A DNA stretch of 64,000 nucleotides from Sorghum bicolor (GCF_000003195.3 NC_012879.2:26146017-26210016), one strand, 5' to 3'. Positions 1 to 12,106 are shown, counted from the first letter of the stretch. The notes: a model not told the origin generated them from the sequence alone. Made by a program: numbers and translations.

Positions 1-1
1 C

Positions 2-3000
2 GCACAGGACTGGTGGGATTCATATTGCTTTGCACATCAGGACCCGGATACTATCACTTGGGATGAGTTCAAGGTCGCCTTCAAGACTCATCATGTGCCT
101 GCTGGATTGGTGAAGTTGAAGAAGAAGGAGTTTCTGTCTCTGAAGCAGGGCTCCATGACAGTTTGTGAGTACCGTGACAAGTTCACTCAGTTGTCGCGGT
201 ATTGCCCCAATGAAGTGGAGAATGATGAAGACAAGCAAGATCACTTTCTGGAAGGTTTGAATGATGGTCTGTCCTACATGATGTCGAATGTCAAGTACGC
301 CAGTTTTCAGGAGATGGTGGACAGGGCATTGGTGCTTGAGAGCAAGCGCCGTAAGATGGAGGACAAGAAGAGGAAGTATAACTCCTCTCAGCAGCAGGCT
401 GGTGCCAGTCGTCCCCGCTACAACAACCAGCAGGGCCCTCAGTCTCGCCCCGCATATCAGTCTGGTAACCAAGGACAGCAACAGAATGTCAGGTACAGCA
501 ACCAGAGTCAGCAGACGAGCCAGCGCTACAACAACAACCAAGTGCAGCGCCCCGCTAGTCAGGCGCCTCGCCAGAATGCCCCAGCACCATCAGGCTCTCG
601 CCAGAACTCCAACACTGTCCCAATGAAGCCCAATGTCAACCCCGCCCCCACTAGAAATACCTGCTTCAAGTGTGGTCAGCCTGGACACTACGCGAATGCT
701 TGCCCCCAGAGGCAGAAGAATAACAACAACAATGGAAGGGTGAATCATGTGAAGCTGGAAACTGCTGAGGAGGCTCCAGATGTGGTAGTTGGTATGTTTC
801 TTGTCAACTCTTGCCCAACTACTGTTTTGTTTGATACTGGAGCATCACATACTTTTATAAGTGCACAATTTGTTGAGAAACATAGTATAGCCACCTGTAC
901 CATGCAAAACACCATGCTAGTTAAATCACCTGGGGGAAAGATGCATACTAATACTTTGTGTCTGGGAATGAGCATTAAAATAAGGGGGGTAGATTTTCCT
1001 GTCAATCCCATTGTGTTGGGTTCAGAAGGTTTAGATATGATATTGGGAATGAGATGGTTGTCCAAGTTTAAGGGTACTATTCAGTGTGCTGAGAAGACAG
1101 TGGCTCTAACAGCACCTAGTGGGAACAGAATTGAGGTCAGAGTTTCTATGTCACCTAGCAGTGAAGGAACAGTTTACCATGTGAGCAGTGGGTCAGTAGA
1201 AGACATTCGAGTTGTGAAAGAGTTCCCTGATGTGTTCCCAGAGGATTTGCCAGGTATGCCACCTGAACGTGAGATTGAATTTGTTATTGATTTATTACCT
1301 GGTACTGCACCCATATCTAAGAGACCTTATAGAATGGCTGTTAATGAGTTAGAAGAACTTAAGAAACAACTAAGGGAGTTACAGTCTAAGGGGTATATCC
1401 GTCCTAGTTCCTCACCTTGGGGAGCTCCAGTTATCTTTGTAGAGAAGAAGGATGGGACACAGAGGATGTGTGTAGACTATAGATCTTTGAATGAGGTCAC
1501 AATTAAGAATAAATACCCGTTGCCTAGAATAGAGGACCTATTTGACCAGTTGAAAGGAGCTTGTGTGTTTTCCAAGATAGATCTGAGGTCAGGATATCAC
1601 CAGTTGAGGATTAAACCCAGTGATATTCCAAAGACTGCTTTCACCACCAGATATGGACTTTATGAATATACAGTTATGTCTTTTGGATTGACTAATGCCC
1701 CAGCTTACTTTATGTATCTGATGAATAAAGTTTTTATGGAGTATTTGGATAAGTTTGTGGTAGTCTTTATTGATGATATCTTGATCTACTCCAAGAATGA
1801 GGAAGAACATGAGGAACACCTAAGACTTGTGTTGCAGAAATTGAGGGAACATCAGCTCTATGCCAAGTTGAGTAAATGTGACTTCTGGTTGAAGGAAGTG
1901 TCTTTTCTTGGTCATGTCATTTCAAATGGTGGAGTTGCTGTTAGTCCGAAGAATGTGGCAGATGTTCTTAAGTGGAGTCCACCTCAGACTGTTGGGGAGA
2001 TCAGAAGTTTTCTTGGAATGGCCGGTTACTATCGGAGATTCATTGAGGGATTTTCCAGTATTGCCAAGCCCATGACTGCTTTGTTAGAGAAGGGTAAGCC
2101 ATTCAAGTGGAATGAACAGTGTCAGGCTGGTTTTGAGGAATTGAAGAAGAGGTTGACTACTGCACCAATTTTGACTTTGCCAGATGTGACTAAAAGCTTT
2201 TCTATCTATTGTGATGCTTCCAAGCAAGGTTTGGGATGTGTACTGATGCAAGAGGGAAAGGTGATTGCCTATGCATCTAGACAGTTGAAGAAACACGAGG
2301 TGAATTATCCAACTCATGATCTTGAGTTAGCAGCTGTGGTCCATTCACTGAAGATCTGGAGACACTATATTCTGGGTCATAAGTGTGATATCTACACGGA
2401 TCACAAGAGTCTGAAATACATCTTCACTCAGAATGACTTAAACTTGAGACAGAGAAGATGGTTAGAGTTGATCAAGGACTATGAACTGGAGATTCATTAC
2501 CACCCTGGCAAAGCTAATGTAGTTGCTGACGCTCTGAGTAGAAAGAGTCAAGTGAATATGATGGAAGCCACGGAGTTACCGATGGAACTACTGGCAGAAT
2601 TTGAGTATCTCAATTTGGGGTTTGTTGCTAATACCCAAGGTACTTCCATGGACATAGAACCAACTCTTGAGCAAGAGATCAGAAAAGGTCAGAAAGAGGA
2701 TGAAGAGATCAAAAAGATACTTAAGCTGATAGAGGAAGGTAGAGCACCTGGATTCAAAGTTGATCAAGAAGGGATTGTTTGGCACAAGGACCGATTGTGT
2801 GTCCCTAATATTCAGAGTATTAAGGATGTGATACTGAAGGAGTGCCATGAATCTGCTTACTCTATTCATCCAGGAGGTACTAAGATGTATCAGGACTTGA
2901 AGCAAAACTATTGGTGGCCTGGTATGAAGAAAGATATTGGTGAATATGTGGCATTGTGTGACACCTGTCAGAGAGTGAAAGCGGAACATCAGAGGCCAGC

Positions 3001-4141
3001 AGGGTTGTTGCAACTGTTGAAGATACCTGAGTGGGAGTGGGATGAGATCAGCATGGACTTCATAGTGGGATTGCCGAAAACTCAACGAGGTTATGACTCA
3101 ATATGGGTTGTAGTAGATCGATTGACCAAGGTAGCTCATTTCATACCGGTCAGAACTAACTACCGTGGAGATCAGTTAGCAGAAAAGTATATGGAACGGA
3201 TTGTGTGTCTGCATGGAGTTCCTAAGAGGATTGTGTCTGATAGAGGTACACAGTTTACATCAAAGTTTTGGGAGAAGCTACATGATGCTTTGGGAACCGA
3301 GCTCAGATTCAGTACTGTTTATCACCCTCAGTCCGATGGTCAGACAGAGAGAGTCAACCAGATAGTAGAGGATATGCTCAGGTCTTGTGCTTTACAGTAT
3401 GGGGATAGTTGGGATGCTAGTTTGCCCTACGCTGAGTTCTCCTATAACAACAGTTATCAGACTAGTCTTAAGATGACTCCTTTTGAAGCCTTGTATGGAA
3501 GGAAGTGTAGGACTCCATTGTTCTGGAACCAGACTGGTGAAAGGCAAGTGTTCGGCCCTGATTCATTGAGAATAGCCGAAGAAAGGGTTCAGTTCATCCG
3601 ACAGACTCTGAAGGCAGCTCAGTCTAGACAGAAGAGTTATGCTGATGTGAGACGAAGGGAACTTGTATTTCAGGCAGGTGATTATGTATACCTGAAAGTG
3701 TCTCCGATGAGGGGTCTAAAGAGGTTCAATGTCAAGGGAAAGCTAGCTCCAAGATATGTTGGTCCTTTCAAGATCTTGGAAAGAAAAGGAGAAGTGGCTT
3801 ATGAGCTTGAATTGCCTGCCAGCTTATCCAATGTGCACAATGTCTTCCATGTCTCCCAATTCAAGAAATGTTTGAGAGTGCCTAAGGAACAGTTGCCACT
3901 AGAGGAACTGGATCTACAGGAGGATCTAACTTATGAAGAGAGCCCTATCAAAGTCCTGGACACAGCAGAGAGAATTACCAGGAGTAAAACTAACAGGATG
4001 TGTAAAGTACAATGGAAACACCATTCCGAGGAAGAAGCAACCTGGGAAAGAGAAGATGATCTAATATCCAAATACCCTCAGTTATTCCTGGTTCATCCTA
4101 ATCTCGGGGACGAGATTCTTTTAAGGGGGGTAGGTTTATAA
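2..4141 (+). CDS. gag-pol polyprotein of a Tekay/Del chromovirus (5' partial)
   Basis: The frame is open from the first complete codon to TAA at 4139-4141, about 1,379 residues. The true start lies upstream; the GTG at 95 is an internal valine. Domains in order: retrotransposon Gag; a CCHC zinc knuckle at 662-703 ([14 protein letters not shown]); aspartic protease with DTGAS at about 833; reverse transcriptase with FIDD at 1766-1777; RNase H (CDASKQG near 2210); integrase with an HHCC region near 2840-2970 and the D, D and E of SMDF, SDRG and QTER; a chromodomain at about 3940-4090 ([15 protein letters not shown]). All catalytic residues I can check are present. The product would copy element RNA and integrate the DNA, with the chromodomain steering it to modified histones. 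The stop codon lies just inside the 3' LTR. Confidence 0.95.
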   Translation, partial: AQDWWDSYCFAHQDPDTITWDEFKVAFKTHHVPAGLVKLKKKEFLSLKQGSMTVCEYRDKFTQLSRYCPNEVENDEDKQDHFLEGLNDGLSYMMSNVKYASFQEMVDRALVLESKRRKMEDKKRKYNSSQQQAGASRPRYNNQQGPQSRPAYQSGNQGQQQNVRYSNQSQQTSQRYNNNQVQRPASQAPRQNAPAPSGSRQNSNTVPMKPNVNPAPTRNTCFKCGQPGHYANACPQRQKNNNNNGRVNHVKLETAEEAPDVVVGMFLVNSCPTTVLFDTGASHTFISAQFVEKHSIATCTMQNTMLVKSPGGKMHTNTLCLGMSIKIRGVDFPVNPIVLGSEGLDMILGMRWLSKFKGTIQCAEKTVALTAPSGNRIEVRVSMSPSSEGTVYHVSSGSVEDIRVVKEFPDVFPEDLPGMPPEREIEFVIDLLPGTAPISKRPYRMAVNELEELKKQLRELQSKGYIRPSSSPWGAPVIFVEKKDGTQRMCVDYRSLNEVTIKNKYPLPRIEDLFDQLKGACVFSKIDLRSGYHQLRIKPSDIPKTAFTTRYGLYEYTVMSFGLTNAPAYFMYLMNKVFMEYLDKFVVVFIDDILIYSKNEEEHEEHLRLVLQKLREHQLYAKLSKCDFWLKEVSFLGHVISNGGVAVSPKNVADVLKWSPPQTVGEIRSFLGMAGYYRRFIEGFSSIAKPMTALLEKGKPFKWNEQCQAGFEELKKRLTTAPILTLPDVTKSFSIYCDASKQGLGCVLMQEGKVIAYASRQLKKHEVNYPTHDLELAAVVHSLKIWRHYILGHKCDIYTDHKSLKYIFTQNDLNLRQRRWLELIKDYELEIHYHPGKANVVADALSRKSQVNMMEATELPMELLAEFEYLNLGFVANTQGTSMDIEPTLEQEIRKGQKEDEEIKKILKLIEEGRAPGFKVDQEGIVWHKDRLCVPNIQSIKDVILKECHESAYSIHPGGTKMYQDLKQNYWWPGMKKDIGEYVALCDTCQRVKAEHQRPAGLLQLLKIPEWEWDEISMDFIVGLPKTQRGYDSIWVVVDRLTKVAHFIPVRTNYRGDQLAEKYMERIVCLHGVPKRIVSDRGTQFTSKFWEKLHDALGTELRFSTVYHPQSDGQTERVNQIVEDMLRSCALQYGDSWDASLPYAEFSYNNSYQTSLKMTPFEALYGRKCRTPLFWNQTGERQVFGPDSLRIAEERVQFIRQTLKAAQSRQKSYADVRRRELVFQAGDYVYLKVSPMRGLKRFNVKGKLAPRYVGPFKILERKGEVAYELELPASLSNVHNVFHVSQFKKCLRVPKEQLPLEELDLQEDLTYEESPIKVLDTAERITRSKTNRMCKVQWKHHSEEEATWEREDDLISKYPQLFLVHPNLGDEILLRGVGL
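4121..4130 (+). promoter_or_regulatory. Polypurine tract of the Tekay-type element
   Basis: TTAAGGGGGG lies 6 bases before the LTR start and inside the last codons of pol. It is the RNase H-resistant primer for plus-strand DNA synthesis, as in all LTR elements. Position and composition are seen; function follows from the family. Confidence 0.8.
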
Positions 4142-4707
4142 CACTCCAAATTTTTGAATTTCAAATTTAGTTTAAATTTGATTTAATTTTGGCTCAATTT
4201 GAATTTTTGGGAAATATTAAATAATTTACAAAATTAATTAAAATAAAATATAAGGTAGAAACGTGTTTGATTTTTTTTGCATTCATGCTGCTGCATAATT
4301 TTGCTTGATTTTATTTATTTTTGCTGATGCTTGTTTTGTTTTGTTTTGGAGCAAGAAAATTTTAAAAGAAAAAAAAAGAAAAATGGGCAGCGCCTCCCCC
4401 CCTTCTCCCAGCAGCGGCCCAGCCGCACAGCCCGCGGCGCCCCCTGCCCCTGCCCCCGCCTGGGCCGACTATCGGCCCAGCACCCCGCGCCCCTGCGCGC
4501 CCAAGTGGGCCGCGGCCCAGCCGCACGGCAGCAGCGCCCCTGCCCCTGCTCTCTCTGCCACCCGCTGACTGGTGGGCCCCGCAGGTGGGACCCACCTGTC
4601 ATCACCCACCTCCGGCCGAGACGGACTCGGGGCGCAACCACCGCCCCGGTTTCCGCGCTTGGCGCCTCTATCCGAACCGTGCGCGCCTCCCAATGATCAC
4701 CGCCGCC

Positions 4708-4715
4708 TATTTAAG
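4708..4715 (+). promoter_or_regulatory. TATA box of the Tekay LTR
   Basis: TATTTAAG sits in GC-rich DNA, preceded by CAAT at 4691-4694 and followed about 30 bases on by CCCTAGAACCCTAG, a common start region for grass transcripts. This is the likely U3/R boundary of the LTR. Confidence 0.55.
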
Positions 4716-5144
4716 TGCCCCCGCGTCCGCGTTCGCGACCCCCTAGAACCCTAGCCGCCTCAAAACACGTCGCAAAGCCCCTGCTCGAGCTCGATCTCGC
4801 CGGACTCGCGCCGCTGCCGTCGTGCTTCCCATCGCCGTCGTCTTTTCGCCAAGGTGAGGACCGCCGCGAGTGCGCAAGGTCGCGACGAGCTCGAAGACGC
4901 CCTCGGCACGCCCCCTCTCCCTCCCGTGCACGCGCCCTCGCTCACCTGAATTAGCCGCCGCCGCCGCATAGCGCCGCCGCGTGGCCCGTGCACTCCGGCC
5001 ATGCCCAGCCGCCGCCGTCGCGCGCAGCCCGCCCACGCGCTCCGCGTGCTTCCCCGCGCCGCGTATCGCCGCCCCGTCGAGCTCCCCGGCCGCGGCCATG
5101 GCGCGCCGCCGCGGCCCAGCCCCGCCTGCTCGCCTCGCCAAGGG

Positions 5145-5290
5145 CGCGGTCCACCGTGGACCGCGACCCCAGCGCCCGCACGGCCGGTCCACTGGACCGG
5201 GTCCACGCCGCCCCCGCACCTCACCCGGTCCACCATGGACCGGTGGACCGCCCCCCCTCCTCCCGGTCCACAGCGCCGCCATGGACCGGG
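5145..5290 (+). repeat. Cluster of GGTCCA/TGGACC inverted repeats
   Basis: Several imperfect palindromes such as GGTCCACCGTGGACC, GGTCCACTGGACC and GGTCCACCATGGACC occur within about 145 bases of the LTR, downstream of the TATA box. They would be in the 5' leader of the transcript, where they could fold; they could also be protein-binding half sites. No function is known to me. Confidence 0.6.
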
Positions 5291-7317
5291 CCATTCACGC
5301 GCTGCCACGTGGCCAGGCCGGCCACGGTCCCCGCGAGCCCCTGCGTTTTTGCAAAAACCCCCCCGGCTTTCCTTAAAATCAACCCGCACTCCACCCAGTT
5401 ATAGATTTATTTAAATTGAGCCCCTGGTTTTTGCAGTATAGCCCCCATAGCCGTTGGTTTTTATATATTTAATCCAAAATGAGTTTTAATTCAGTTTTAA
5501 TTAGTTTTAATTACGAAAAATAGTTCAGTATATCTGCAGAAATGCCATTCAACTTGTTTTAGCCATAACTTTTGCATCGTAACTCCGATTTAGGTGATTC
5601 TGGTCGCTATGGTTTCGTTTCATCGAGTAGAATACAGTAGTGCAGTTGCTTTATGCTTTCGCATGCTTTGGTGTACTGTTTCTGATTAAGTTTGTTTGCT
5701 TGCATGTGTTGTTCCTATGATTGATGATTGTCGCGTTTAGCCAACGAGACGTTCGTGAAGGAAGAGGTACAGGATCCCGCTGAGTTCGAGCAACCCGACT
5801 TCGATCAAGGCAAGTGCAGACACCGTTTGATCATTTTGAACCTACTCATTAATGTCATTTACTTTATATGCATGTGTCCAATGAATGCAAACCCTAAGGA
5901 CATGACTAGCTTTATTTATTATTCCTTGCTCACCTGGGGTTATGTATTTGGGTAGACTAGGCTATACTAGGTTTGCTTAGCTGCTCTACTCATCTTATAC
6001 ACATGCCTAAACAAGTATTAGTCTCTACTCAACTTGATGCTTAAATTGTGCTGAATCTTTGGTCACTGCGGTGATGGCGATGTTGGATGCTTATGAGCAT
6101 CGTGATGATGGTGGTGACAGGGGGAGCGGGTACCGTTGGTGGTCCGGTTTGCCGGGCGTACCCGTCTCTGCTCTCCGTAAGGACTTAGTCAGGGAGCGGC
6201 CCCCTGGGACTTACAGTGCAGCTCCAAGCTATATGGCTCTGGCTTGACTAATTAGCAGGACCTCCACTAGTAGGGTGTTACTTTCCGGGTAGGCGTGAGG
6301 AAGTAACTTGGGTAATGAATATTAAGTTGTCGGTTGATCGGTACGCCATGGCTATGGGTATCGACTGCCGAGCGCCCCGGCAAAAACTTGCGAGTGGCAT
6401 CCTATTAGTTGGACCCTGTGAAAGGTCTCGTAGTGAGACCCTGCCTGCTCACCTTGGAAGTGTTTTGGGGAGTCGCGACCCCGGGCAAATAGGAATCACG
6501 ACTTGGAGTGAACGTGCACACCTCTGCAGAGTGTAAAACTGATATATCAGCCGTGCTCACGGTCACGAGCGGCCCAGACCCTCACTTGATGAGCAAATTG
6601 GATTCACTAGTTACTTGGACATGGACCTTGGCGAGGTTGCTACCTCGTGATTTTGGCGGAATGGCTATTCCGTGTTGGCAGGATTGCTATCCTGTGTTAA
6701 TAATTGGGGTGAATCCCTGGATTACTATAATAATTAGGATAGTCTTCTAAAAGATGTTAATTACTACTTACACTAAATAAGGGTTGGGTTTATGCTACTC
6801 ATAATTAGTAATAGGTTGTTCTAATAATAGTCATAACTAAAAGTGTTCAACTAAAATGCTACCGCAGTCAAACCAAGTCAGCTTTACCTTGTTTTAAGCC
6901 TTGCATGTCATTACTTTCCGTCTGTGCTTGCTGAGTTCGACATGAGCTCACCCTTGCTATAATCATTAAAGGTTGCTCGGACGATCAGGAGTACAATTGT
7001 GATTTCCCTGAGGACTACCCTGAGTCTCCCGGTTGTTAGGCTCGTGTGGTTCTACCGTCGACCTTCCTGTGGCAAGGTGGTCCTGCTACGTCGGCGTTTA
7101 GTTTTCCCTTTATTTATGGAACAGTTTAGTTTATGTTTCCCCTCCGCACTTTGATAAACATTTGGCTTGTAATAATGGTACTTTTACTCTCATTTATGTA
7201 ATTCGTTTGAACACTGTGTTTTGTACCATTGATGATGTCGGTCCATGTGTGTGAATTTGAGATCCTGGCGCACATGTGATTTGACACCCGAATGCTCTCT
7301 TACATCCGGGTGTGACA

Positions 7318-8109
7318 GATTTCTTAGGTAGTGAGGTTCTCCTAATGGAAGAAGTTTTGTGCAAGGCAACGTGCTTTTCTAATCTTACTTCAGGCACCGG
7401 AGCGTACCTGGTCTGCCAGGTAATACCGGCGTGTAGCTCTACGCCGTATCCGGACATGGGGGAAACTAAGGACAAACAGGGCTGTCACCACCTGCTGCCG
7501 ACCCCTCAACCGTGGGATACGAGGCAAACGAGGGTAACCTCTAACCTAGACACCACGTCTACGTTATTAGCTACTACTCTAGCGTTGCACAGGTCCTCCC
7601 GCCAGCCAGCAAGAGTCCCTCTACTAGAGTATCTACCGAGAGATAGACAATGAACCCGCAAGATTATAAGAACACGATAACGATTACTCAATAACTTCTT
7701 AGAACAAAAGAAGAAAACAACCTTTTCTTAGCCCAATATGGTATTCCAGGTTGTAGAGATACAGCTCAGGAAGCGGGCAGCACTTCGGCCCTTCCGCCAG
7801 TGCAACTAGGGGAACGGACCGGGTGCTTGCTACTTCTCTTACTCTACACTCTAACTCACTCTCCTATTCTATTCCTAACTAGAGGCTAAGGATATGAGTG
7901 GAAGCTCCGCCTCTCTATTACTACTCTTGTATCTCTCTTTATTCTTGTGGACTTGAAGCTTGAATGGATTGAATGATGATGAATGAGAGGCCCTCTCCCC
8001 CTCCTTATATAGGTGTGGAAGGTCGGTTTGGGAGGGGGTAAACTGCAAAATGCAGTCGGGAACCGCGCTAGGGCTTCGCAAGCACCGCCTCTGCAAAAGG
8101 CGGTGGGGA
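7318..8109 (-). repeat. LTR X, downstream part (minus strand), cut by the Tekay insertion
   Basis: Read on the minus strand this is promoter and leader of a gypsy LTR: a TATA motif at 8003-8012, a pyrimidine-rich start region, then the TAGAC-GTGGT-GTCTA hairpin at 7547-7561. Its other part is 10454-10775, separated by the solo copia LTR. The end of the LTR is missing because the Tekay-type element interrupts it at 7318. The short ORFs here have no recognisable product. Confidence 0.65.
8003..8012 (-). promoter_or_regulatory. TATA box of LTR X (minus strand)
   Basis: CCTATATAAG on the minus strand is followed by a CT-rich stretch, the layout seen in the other Athila-like LTRs of the window. 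Confidence 0.5.
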
Positions 8110-8878
8110 GCTGGTGAAAGTTCCTTGTTTGGTTTTGGTAATTGAGTGACAACTTAGGTGGACTAATAGTGTTTATGTGAGATACACAGGAGATTAGTCC
8201 ACAGGTGATGATGTGATTGCACATGAGACATGACATGGAGTCATGTGACCAAGGTGGAGAAGATCAAGATGAGGCTTGGCTTGATGGACCGGTCGCAAGA
8301 GTGAAGGGCAAGTCGGAGGCTTTGAAGCGAGGGACCGCGTGTGACGGTGAAGCTTGAGCAAGACTTGGCGCCGATGGAACGAGGCAACGGTGAAGAGCAA
8401 GTGAGGTCAAGATCGATGAACCAATACGGTCACGTGATGATATGAAGTGGATCATATCATTTGGTGATTGGTTGGTGCATGTGTTGCATCAACATTGGAG
8501 GAGATGGAATGGAAAGCGCAAGGCAAAGGTACAACCTAGGGATTTTCCATTTCACCGGTCATAGGTGTGTAGAGAAGTTTATGACCGGATTTAGGATAGA
8601 TGGCCGTACTATCAAGAGGGGCAAACTTGTTTGCATATCGGTCATCTAGTGCCACTTGAGCGATCTAACTTTGCATACGTGTTAGGATCGAGTGGCGTGG
8701 CATGTTGAGAGGCTAACCTCTTTGGGAAAATGTTTGTGAAAATGCTAACACACTTGCACATGGTGGTGTACACTTGGTGGTGTTCGGCGCTTTTGAGAAA
8801 ATTAAGTGTATATTTTCTATTGCACCGGTGGGAAATTTTGGAGAAGTCACGGGAGTGTTTTTCACTGAGAAACACTCA

Positions 8879-9295
8879 CCGGACGCTCTGCGCGGAGGCA
8901 CCGGACGCTGGCCTTTAGCGTCCGATGTGCTGTCGGGTGTAGCAAAGTGCACCGGACGCGCCGGAGAGAGTCCGGTGCTCAGCGTCCGGTGTGCGGGCTG
9001 TTTGGCGACCCTCTCTACGCATGAGTCCGGTGAGCACCGGACGCTCAGGGTGCGTCCGATGGCTTGCGTCCGGTGACCGTGCGACTTTGCGGAGCTCTCT
9101 GCGCATGCGTCCGGTGTGCACCGGACGCGTCCGGTGTGACGCAGTAGAGCGTCCGGTGGTGCTGTGCAGGCACGCGTGCGCAGTAGCCGTTGGCGACAAT
9201 GGTCGTTTTCAAACGGCTAGTGACACGTGGCTGACGCCTGAGCACCGGACGCTAGGTGTTGAGCGTCCGATGGCTCCCTGTGATCGTCCGGTGCC
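8879..9295 (+). repeat. Array of CACCGGACGC / GCGTCCGGTG units
   Basis: About a dozen copies of the 10-mer CACCGGACGC or its reverse complement GCGTCCGGTG lie in 400 bases, some directly abutting (GCGTCCGGTG-TGCACCGGACGC). The arrangement can form many alternative hairpins. A shorter version recurs in the related LTR at 25500-25815. The unit explains several long GC-rich ORFs on both strands, which I do not take as genes. Confidence 0.8.
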
Positions 9296-9929
9296 CACGT
9301 GTTTTGCCCAGTGAAGGGGTAACGGCTAGTTTAGCCCTTGGGGCTATAAATAGAAGTTGTGGCCAGCCTTGGCTGGTGCTGAGCACCCTTGGGACTTAGT
9401 GTCCATGCTTGGGGAGTGCTAGGAAAGCCTCTAACTCACTTGTGCTTGCAAGAGTGCGAATCAATAGCGAGTGAGTGATTCTAGTGTGTTGCATTGAGAG
9501 ATTGCATCGAGTGGCACTAGGTGTTCGTATTGCAAGCCGGTGGTGCTTGTTACTCTTGGAGGTTGCCACCTCCTAGACGGCTTGGTGGCTTGTGACTCCG
9601 TCGAAGCACGCAAGGAGATTGTGCGGTGCTCCGAAGAAGACATTGTGAGGGGTATGGTGCTCACCCCGCAGGGATCGCGAAGAGCAACTCTAGTTGAGCG
9701 AGATGTGAATAGCAACAAGTGGTCCGGCCAGGTCAAGTGCTAGAGCTTGTGGTAAGCACTCCACGTGGGAGAGTGTGACTTGCGGGTCACCACTAGCAAG
9801 AGGACCGGCGGCAACCTTGGAGCTCGTCTCAACGGGGACGTAGCTTGGTGGCAACCAAGTGAACCTCGGGAGAAAATCATCGTGTCAACATTGTTCTTCC
9901 CGTTGGTTTGCAAGTCCCTAACACAAGCT

Positions 9930-10180
9930 TGTTCTTACGTTCATATACTTGTGCTTGTGTAGTTGCTCTTGTAATTAGTTAGCTTGTGTAGCTTGCTAGT
10001 TACCTTCTTGCTTGTGTAGCTAGAACTAGTTCCCTTGCGTGACTAATTTGGTTTGTGTAACCTTGTTAGTCACATTGCTTAGTTTGTGTAGCTAAGTAAG
10101 TTGCGCTCTCTAATTTGGCATTAGTTGCCTTGTTATTGAGCTTGCTAGTGAGCTTAGGCTTTGTGCGCTTTGCCTCACTA
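9930..10180 (+). repeat. Degenerate CTTGTGTAGCTAG microrepeats in the copia LTR
   Basis: Variants of GCTTGTGTAGCTAG and TTGTGTAACCTTG recur about every 30 bases through the U5-proximal part of the solo LTR. They are part of the family's LTR rather than a separate insertion. Confidence 0.6.
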
Positions 10181-10453
10181 GTTTGAGTAGGAGCTCCCCC
10201 GGTTTGCAAAGTACTAGTTGCATAGGTTTGTGTGATCTTGCTCCTAGAATTGGTTAGGTGAGCTCTTGCTAAGGTAGCACCTTGGTTGCTTGTTTAGGAT
10301 CTTTTCAAGGTGCTAGAGAACTTAGATAGAGGGGTGTAGTCTTGGCTAGACCGATAGTTTTAATTCCGCATTTGTTTTCGGTTAGCCGGCGTAATAACTT
10401 TTAGAAAGGACTATTCACCCCCCTCTAGTCCGCCATCTCGACCCTTCAGCTGG

Positions 10454-10775
10454 GCCAGGCCGGGGTCGGTCGACCCTAGGGGGCGGCCGCCCCCTGGCTG
10501 GCTCCTTTGGCCCAGGCCCAAAGCCCAGACGATGCTCCTCAGCCTTCTGAGTTTGAATCCAATAGCATTTCGATGCACTTCTGTATTTGAATTAAATGTG
10601 CCTTCAATTCTTTGAATTTGGCAGCTCAAACCCTAGTGTCCTGTATACACATGTGTTCACAAAAACTGTGGCATTTGGTTAGCATAAAAAGCCCTATTTC
10701 TAATGTTTGGTGATATTTTATAGAGTTTGTATGCATGTTGGCGGTATGAAAAGTGTATTTTAAGAAACGCCAACA
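10454..10775 (-). repeat. LTR X, upstream part (minus strand)
   Basis: Read on the minus strand this begins TGTTGGCGTTTC at 10775 and continues into 8109 once the solo copia LTR and one TSD copy are removed. The bases after the border, TACCC (10776-10780), would be its TSD. It interrupts element M inside M's 3' non-coding region, between GGGGTA and the expected following bases. Confidence 0.6.
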
Positions 10776-10915
10776 TACCCCTAATTCTATTGTCGTACAC
10801 TTGTCCATTTTTACCTCTCGTCTCACTTTTTCTTTTCTTCAAGGTTCCGGGCACTTGCCCCTTTTTATTTCCTCGTATCCTCTTCATTTTTTAGAGCACT
10901 CATCTCCTTAAATAA
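10776..10915 (-). other. 3' non-coding stem-loop module of element M (cut)
   Basis: The minus strand reads GGGGCAAGTGCCC, then GTGAGACGAGAGGT, then GGACAAGTGTAC and AGAATTAGGGGTA, where LTR X interrupts it. The same order occurs at 33222-33352, 44821-44940 and 54170-54345. Confidence 0.6.
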
Positions 10916-11683
10916 TATAGCAAGTGGTAGTAACCAAGATAACTCGAGCATTTATTTCACATGGGAAAACAGGGATAGGAAAAAGTTTTTTGGCTATTCT
11001 CTCCTTGATAGGAGTAGAATAATTTTGGGTGAATCTGGAGATGGAAATGAGTGGATGTTTGTGGATGCGTACTTTCAGAGTAGAAGTAGCATGTATGAGT
11101 GAACGTGCAAGTGAATCTTGATTTTGACCACATGACAAGCTCCTAAGGGTCTACACAGCTTGACCACACTCAATGCTCATAAGCAGTAAAAAGTAAATGT
11201 ATGGTTTATAGTCTAGCAAGCATGTATATATGGCTGTGGTAGGAATTTAAACTTTCATCATACAGGAACTCATCATGTGTTATTTGAAAGATTTTCAAAG
11301 ATAAAATTCTCCAGAATTCTAGCATCTCAAGGAACAGATAAACAGCAGCTCAACCTGCCCATATCATAACCGTTAAGGACTTAGACTTCAGATCAAGTAC
11401 TCTTCCCACAAGTTTAGGTTTAGAGTAGGTTTAAATATAACAGTTATGCCTAAACTTAAGAGAGAGCTCAAACTTGAAAACTAGGTACATGGCAGAGCAA
11501 CTATTTATCATATCCATGTAAGAGTTTATCATGAGGGTTCATAGCAAACTTTATTTATTTATTTAGCAAACTAAGCAAAGATATAAGCACAAAATTTTTA
11601 TTTGGGTTTCTATGATTATGCATCTCTTTTTTTATTATTTGAGTAAAGCATAAACACGAGTAGAAACACTTAGCTAGATAAAA

Positions 11684-11702
11684 GGGGGTGCTCTCCCCCA
11701 AG
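11684..11702 (-). other. G-rich hairpin CTTGGGGGAG...CCCCC after the last ORF of M
   Basis: On the minus strand CTTGGGGGAGAGCACCCCC can fold on itself. The same motif follows the ORFs of the other Athila-like elements. It resembles an internal polypurine tract. Confidence 0.6.
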
Positions 11703-12106
11703 CTGGATTTTGACGTAACTTCTTCTGATGTAGCTAGCAGGTGGCAGAGGTGTATTTGAATGTCAGCAGCACCCTGACAGCGATTAGGATGTCCTCCGTC
11801 TGCTAGTCTTCTTTGATCCTTGAATTCTATGGAGCTCAAATAGACAACAAAGCTTTGTGGAACTGGTTAAGTGTTAGCATAAATATCTAGCCTTTATCAT
11901 GTTGAGCCTCCTCAATAAATGTTACTCTCTTTAGTAGGATCATAAATTTATTTTTATATTTTTATTTTTCTTTTCAAGATTGTATGAACCTGATTAACTA
12001 AGCAAACTATTTTAAATAGTTGAAAGGAAAAAGGATAAATACCAAGTTTACCTCTTGGCAAGGCATTCGGTGTTTTTAAGTCCTCCGAACGGGACTCTCT
12101 ATTTTC

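Larger units (their letters stand above)
1..7317 (+). mobile_element. Ty3/gypsy chromovirus, Tekay/Del type, 5' end outside the window
   Basis: The order seen is gag (partial), protease, reverse transcriptase, RNase H, integrase, chromodomain, polypurine tract and 3' LTR. The C-terminal chromodomain and an LTR of about 3.2 kb fit the Tekay/Del branch of plant chromoviruses; the branch is assigned from family knowledge, not a tree. The reading frame is uninterrupted, so the copy is probably young. It lies within the minus-strand LTR X, whose sequence resumes at 7318. The expected TSD would be GATTT (7318-7322), but its partner lies before the window. Confidence 0.9.
4137..7317 (+). repeat. 3' LTR of the Tekay-type element (about 3.18 kb)
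   Basis: The LTR starts TATAACAC (expected TGTAACAC, so one base seems mutated) and ends GGTGTGACA at 7317. A CCCGAATG...CATCCGGGTGTGACA hairpin-like end is typical of this group. It contains an AT-rich leader, a GC-rich block (4380-5350) around the promoter, and about 1.9 kb of sequence with no convincing ORF. The 5' LTR is outside the window, so LTR age cannot be read. Confidence 0.85.
8115..10448 (+). mobile_element. Solo LTR of a Maximus/SIRE-type Ty1/copia element
   Basis: The LTR starts TGAAAGTTCCTTG and ends CGACCCTTCA, with the CACCCCCCTCTAG motif just before the end that is usual for Maximus/SIRE LTRs. It is flanked by perfect 5-bp TSDs, GCTGG at 8110-8114 and 10449-10453, with no internal region, so it is a solo LTR left by LTR-LTR recombination. 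It interrupts LTR X. It is the same family as the copia LTR starting at 24853. A GC-rich CACCGGACGC array fills its middle. Confidence 0.92.

Noticed and set aside
2588..3085. Minus-strand ORF of 165 codons
   Set aside because: It is a shadow of the intact gag-pol frame on the plus strand.
4305..5414. Several long overlapping ORFs on both strands in the Tekay LTR
   Set aside because: They lie in GC-rich DNA where stops are rare, overlap in all frames, and have low-complexity Pro/Arg/Ala translations. This is the LTR promoter region.
8879..9295. Possible CRISPR-like array
   Set aside because: Units alternate in direction, spacers are irregular, and the setting is a plant LTR.
8713..9314. ORFs on both strands rich in CAGTGR-type repeats
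   Set aside because: They are translations of the CACCGGACGC array, not genes.
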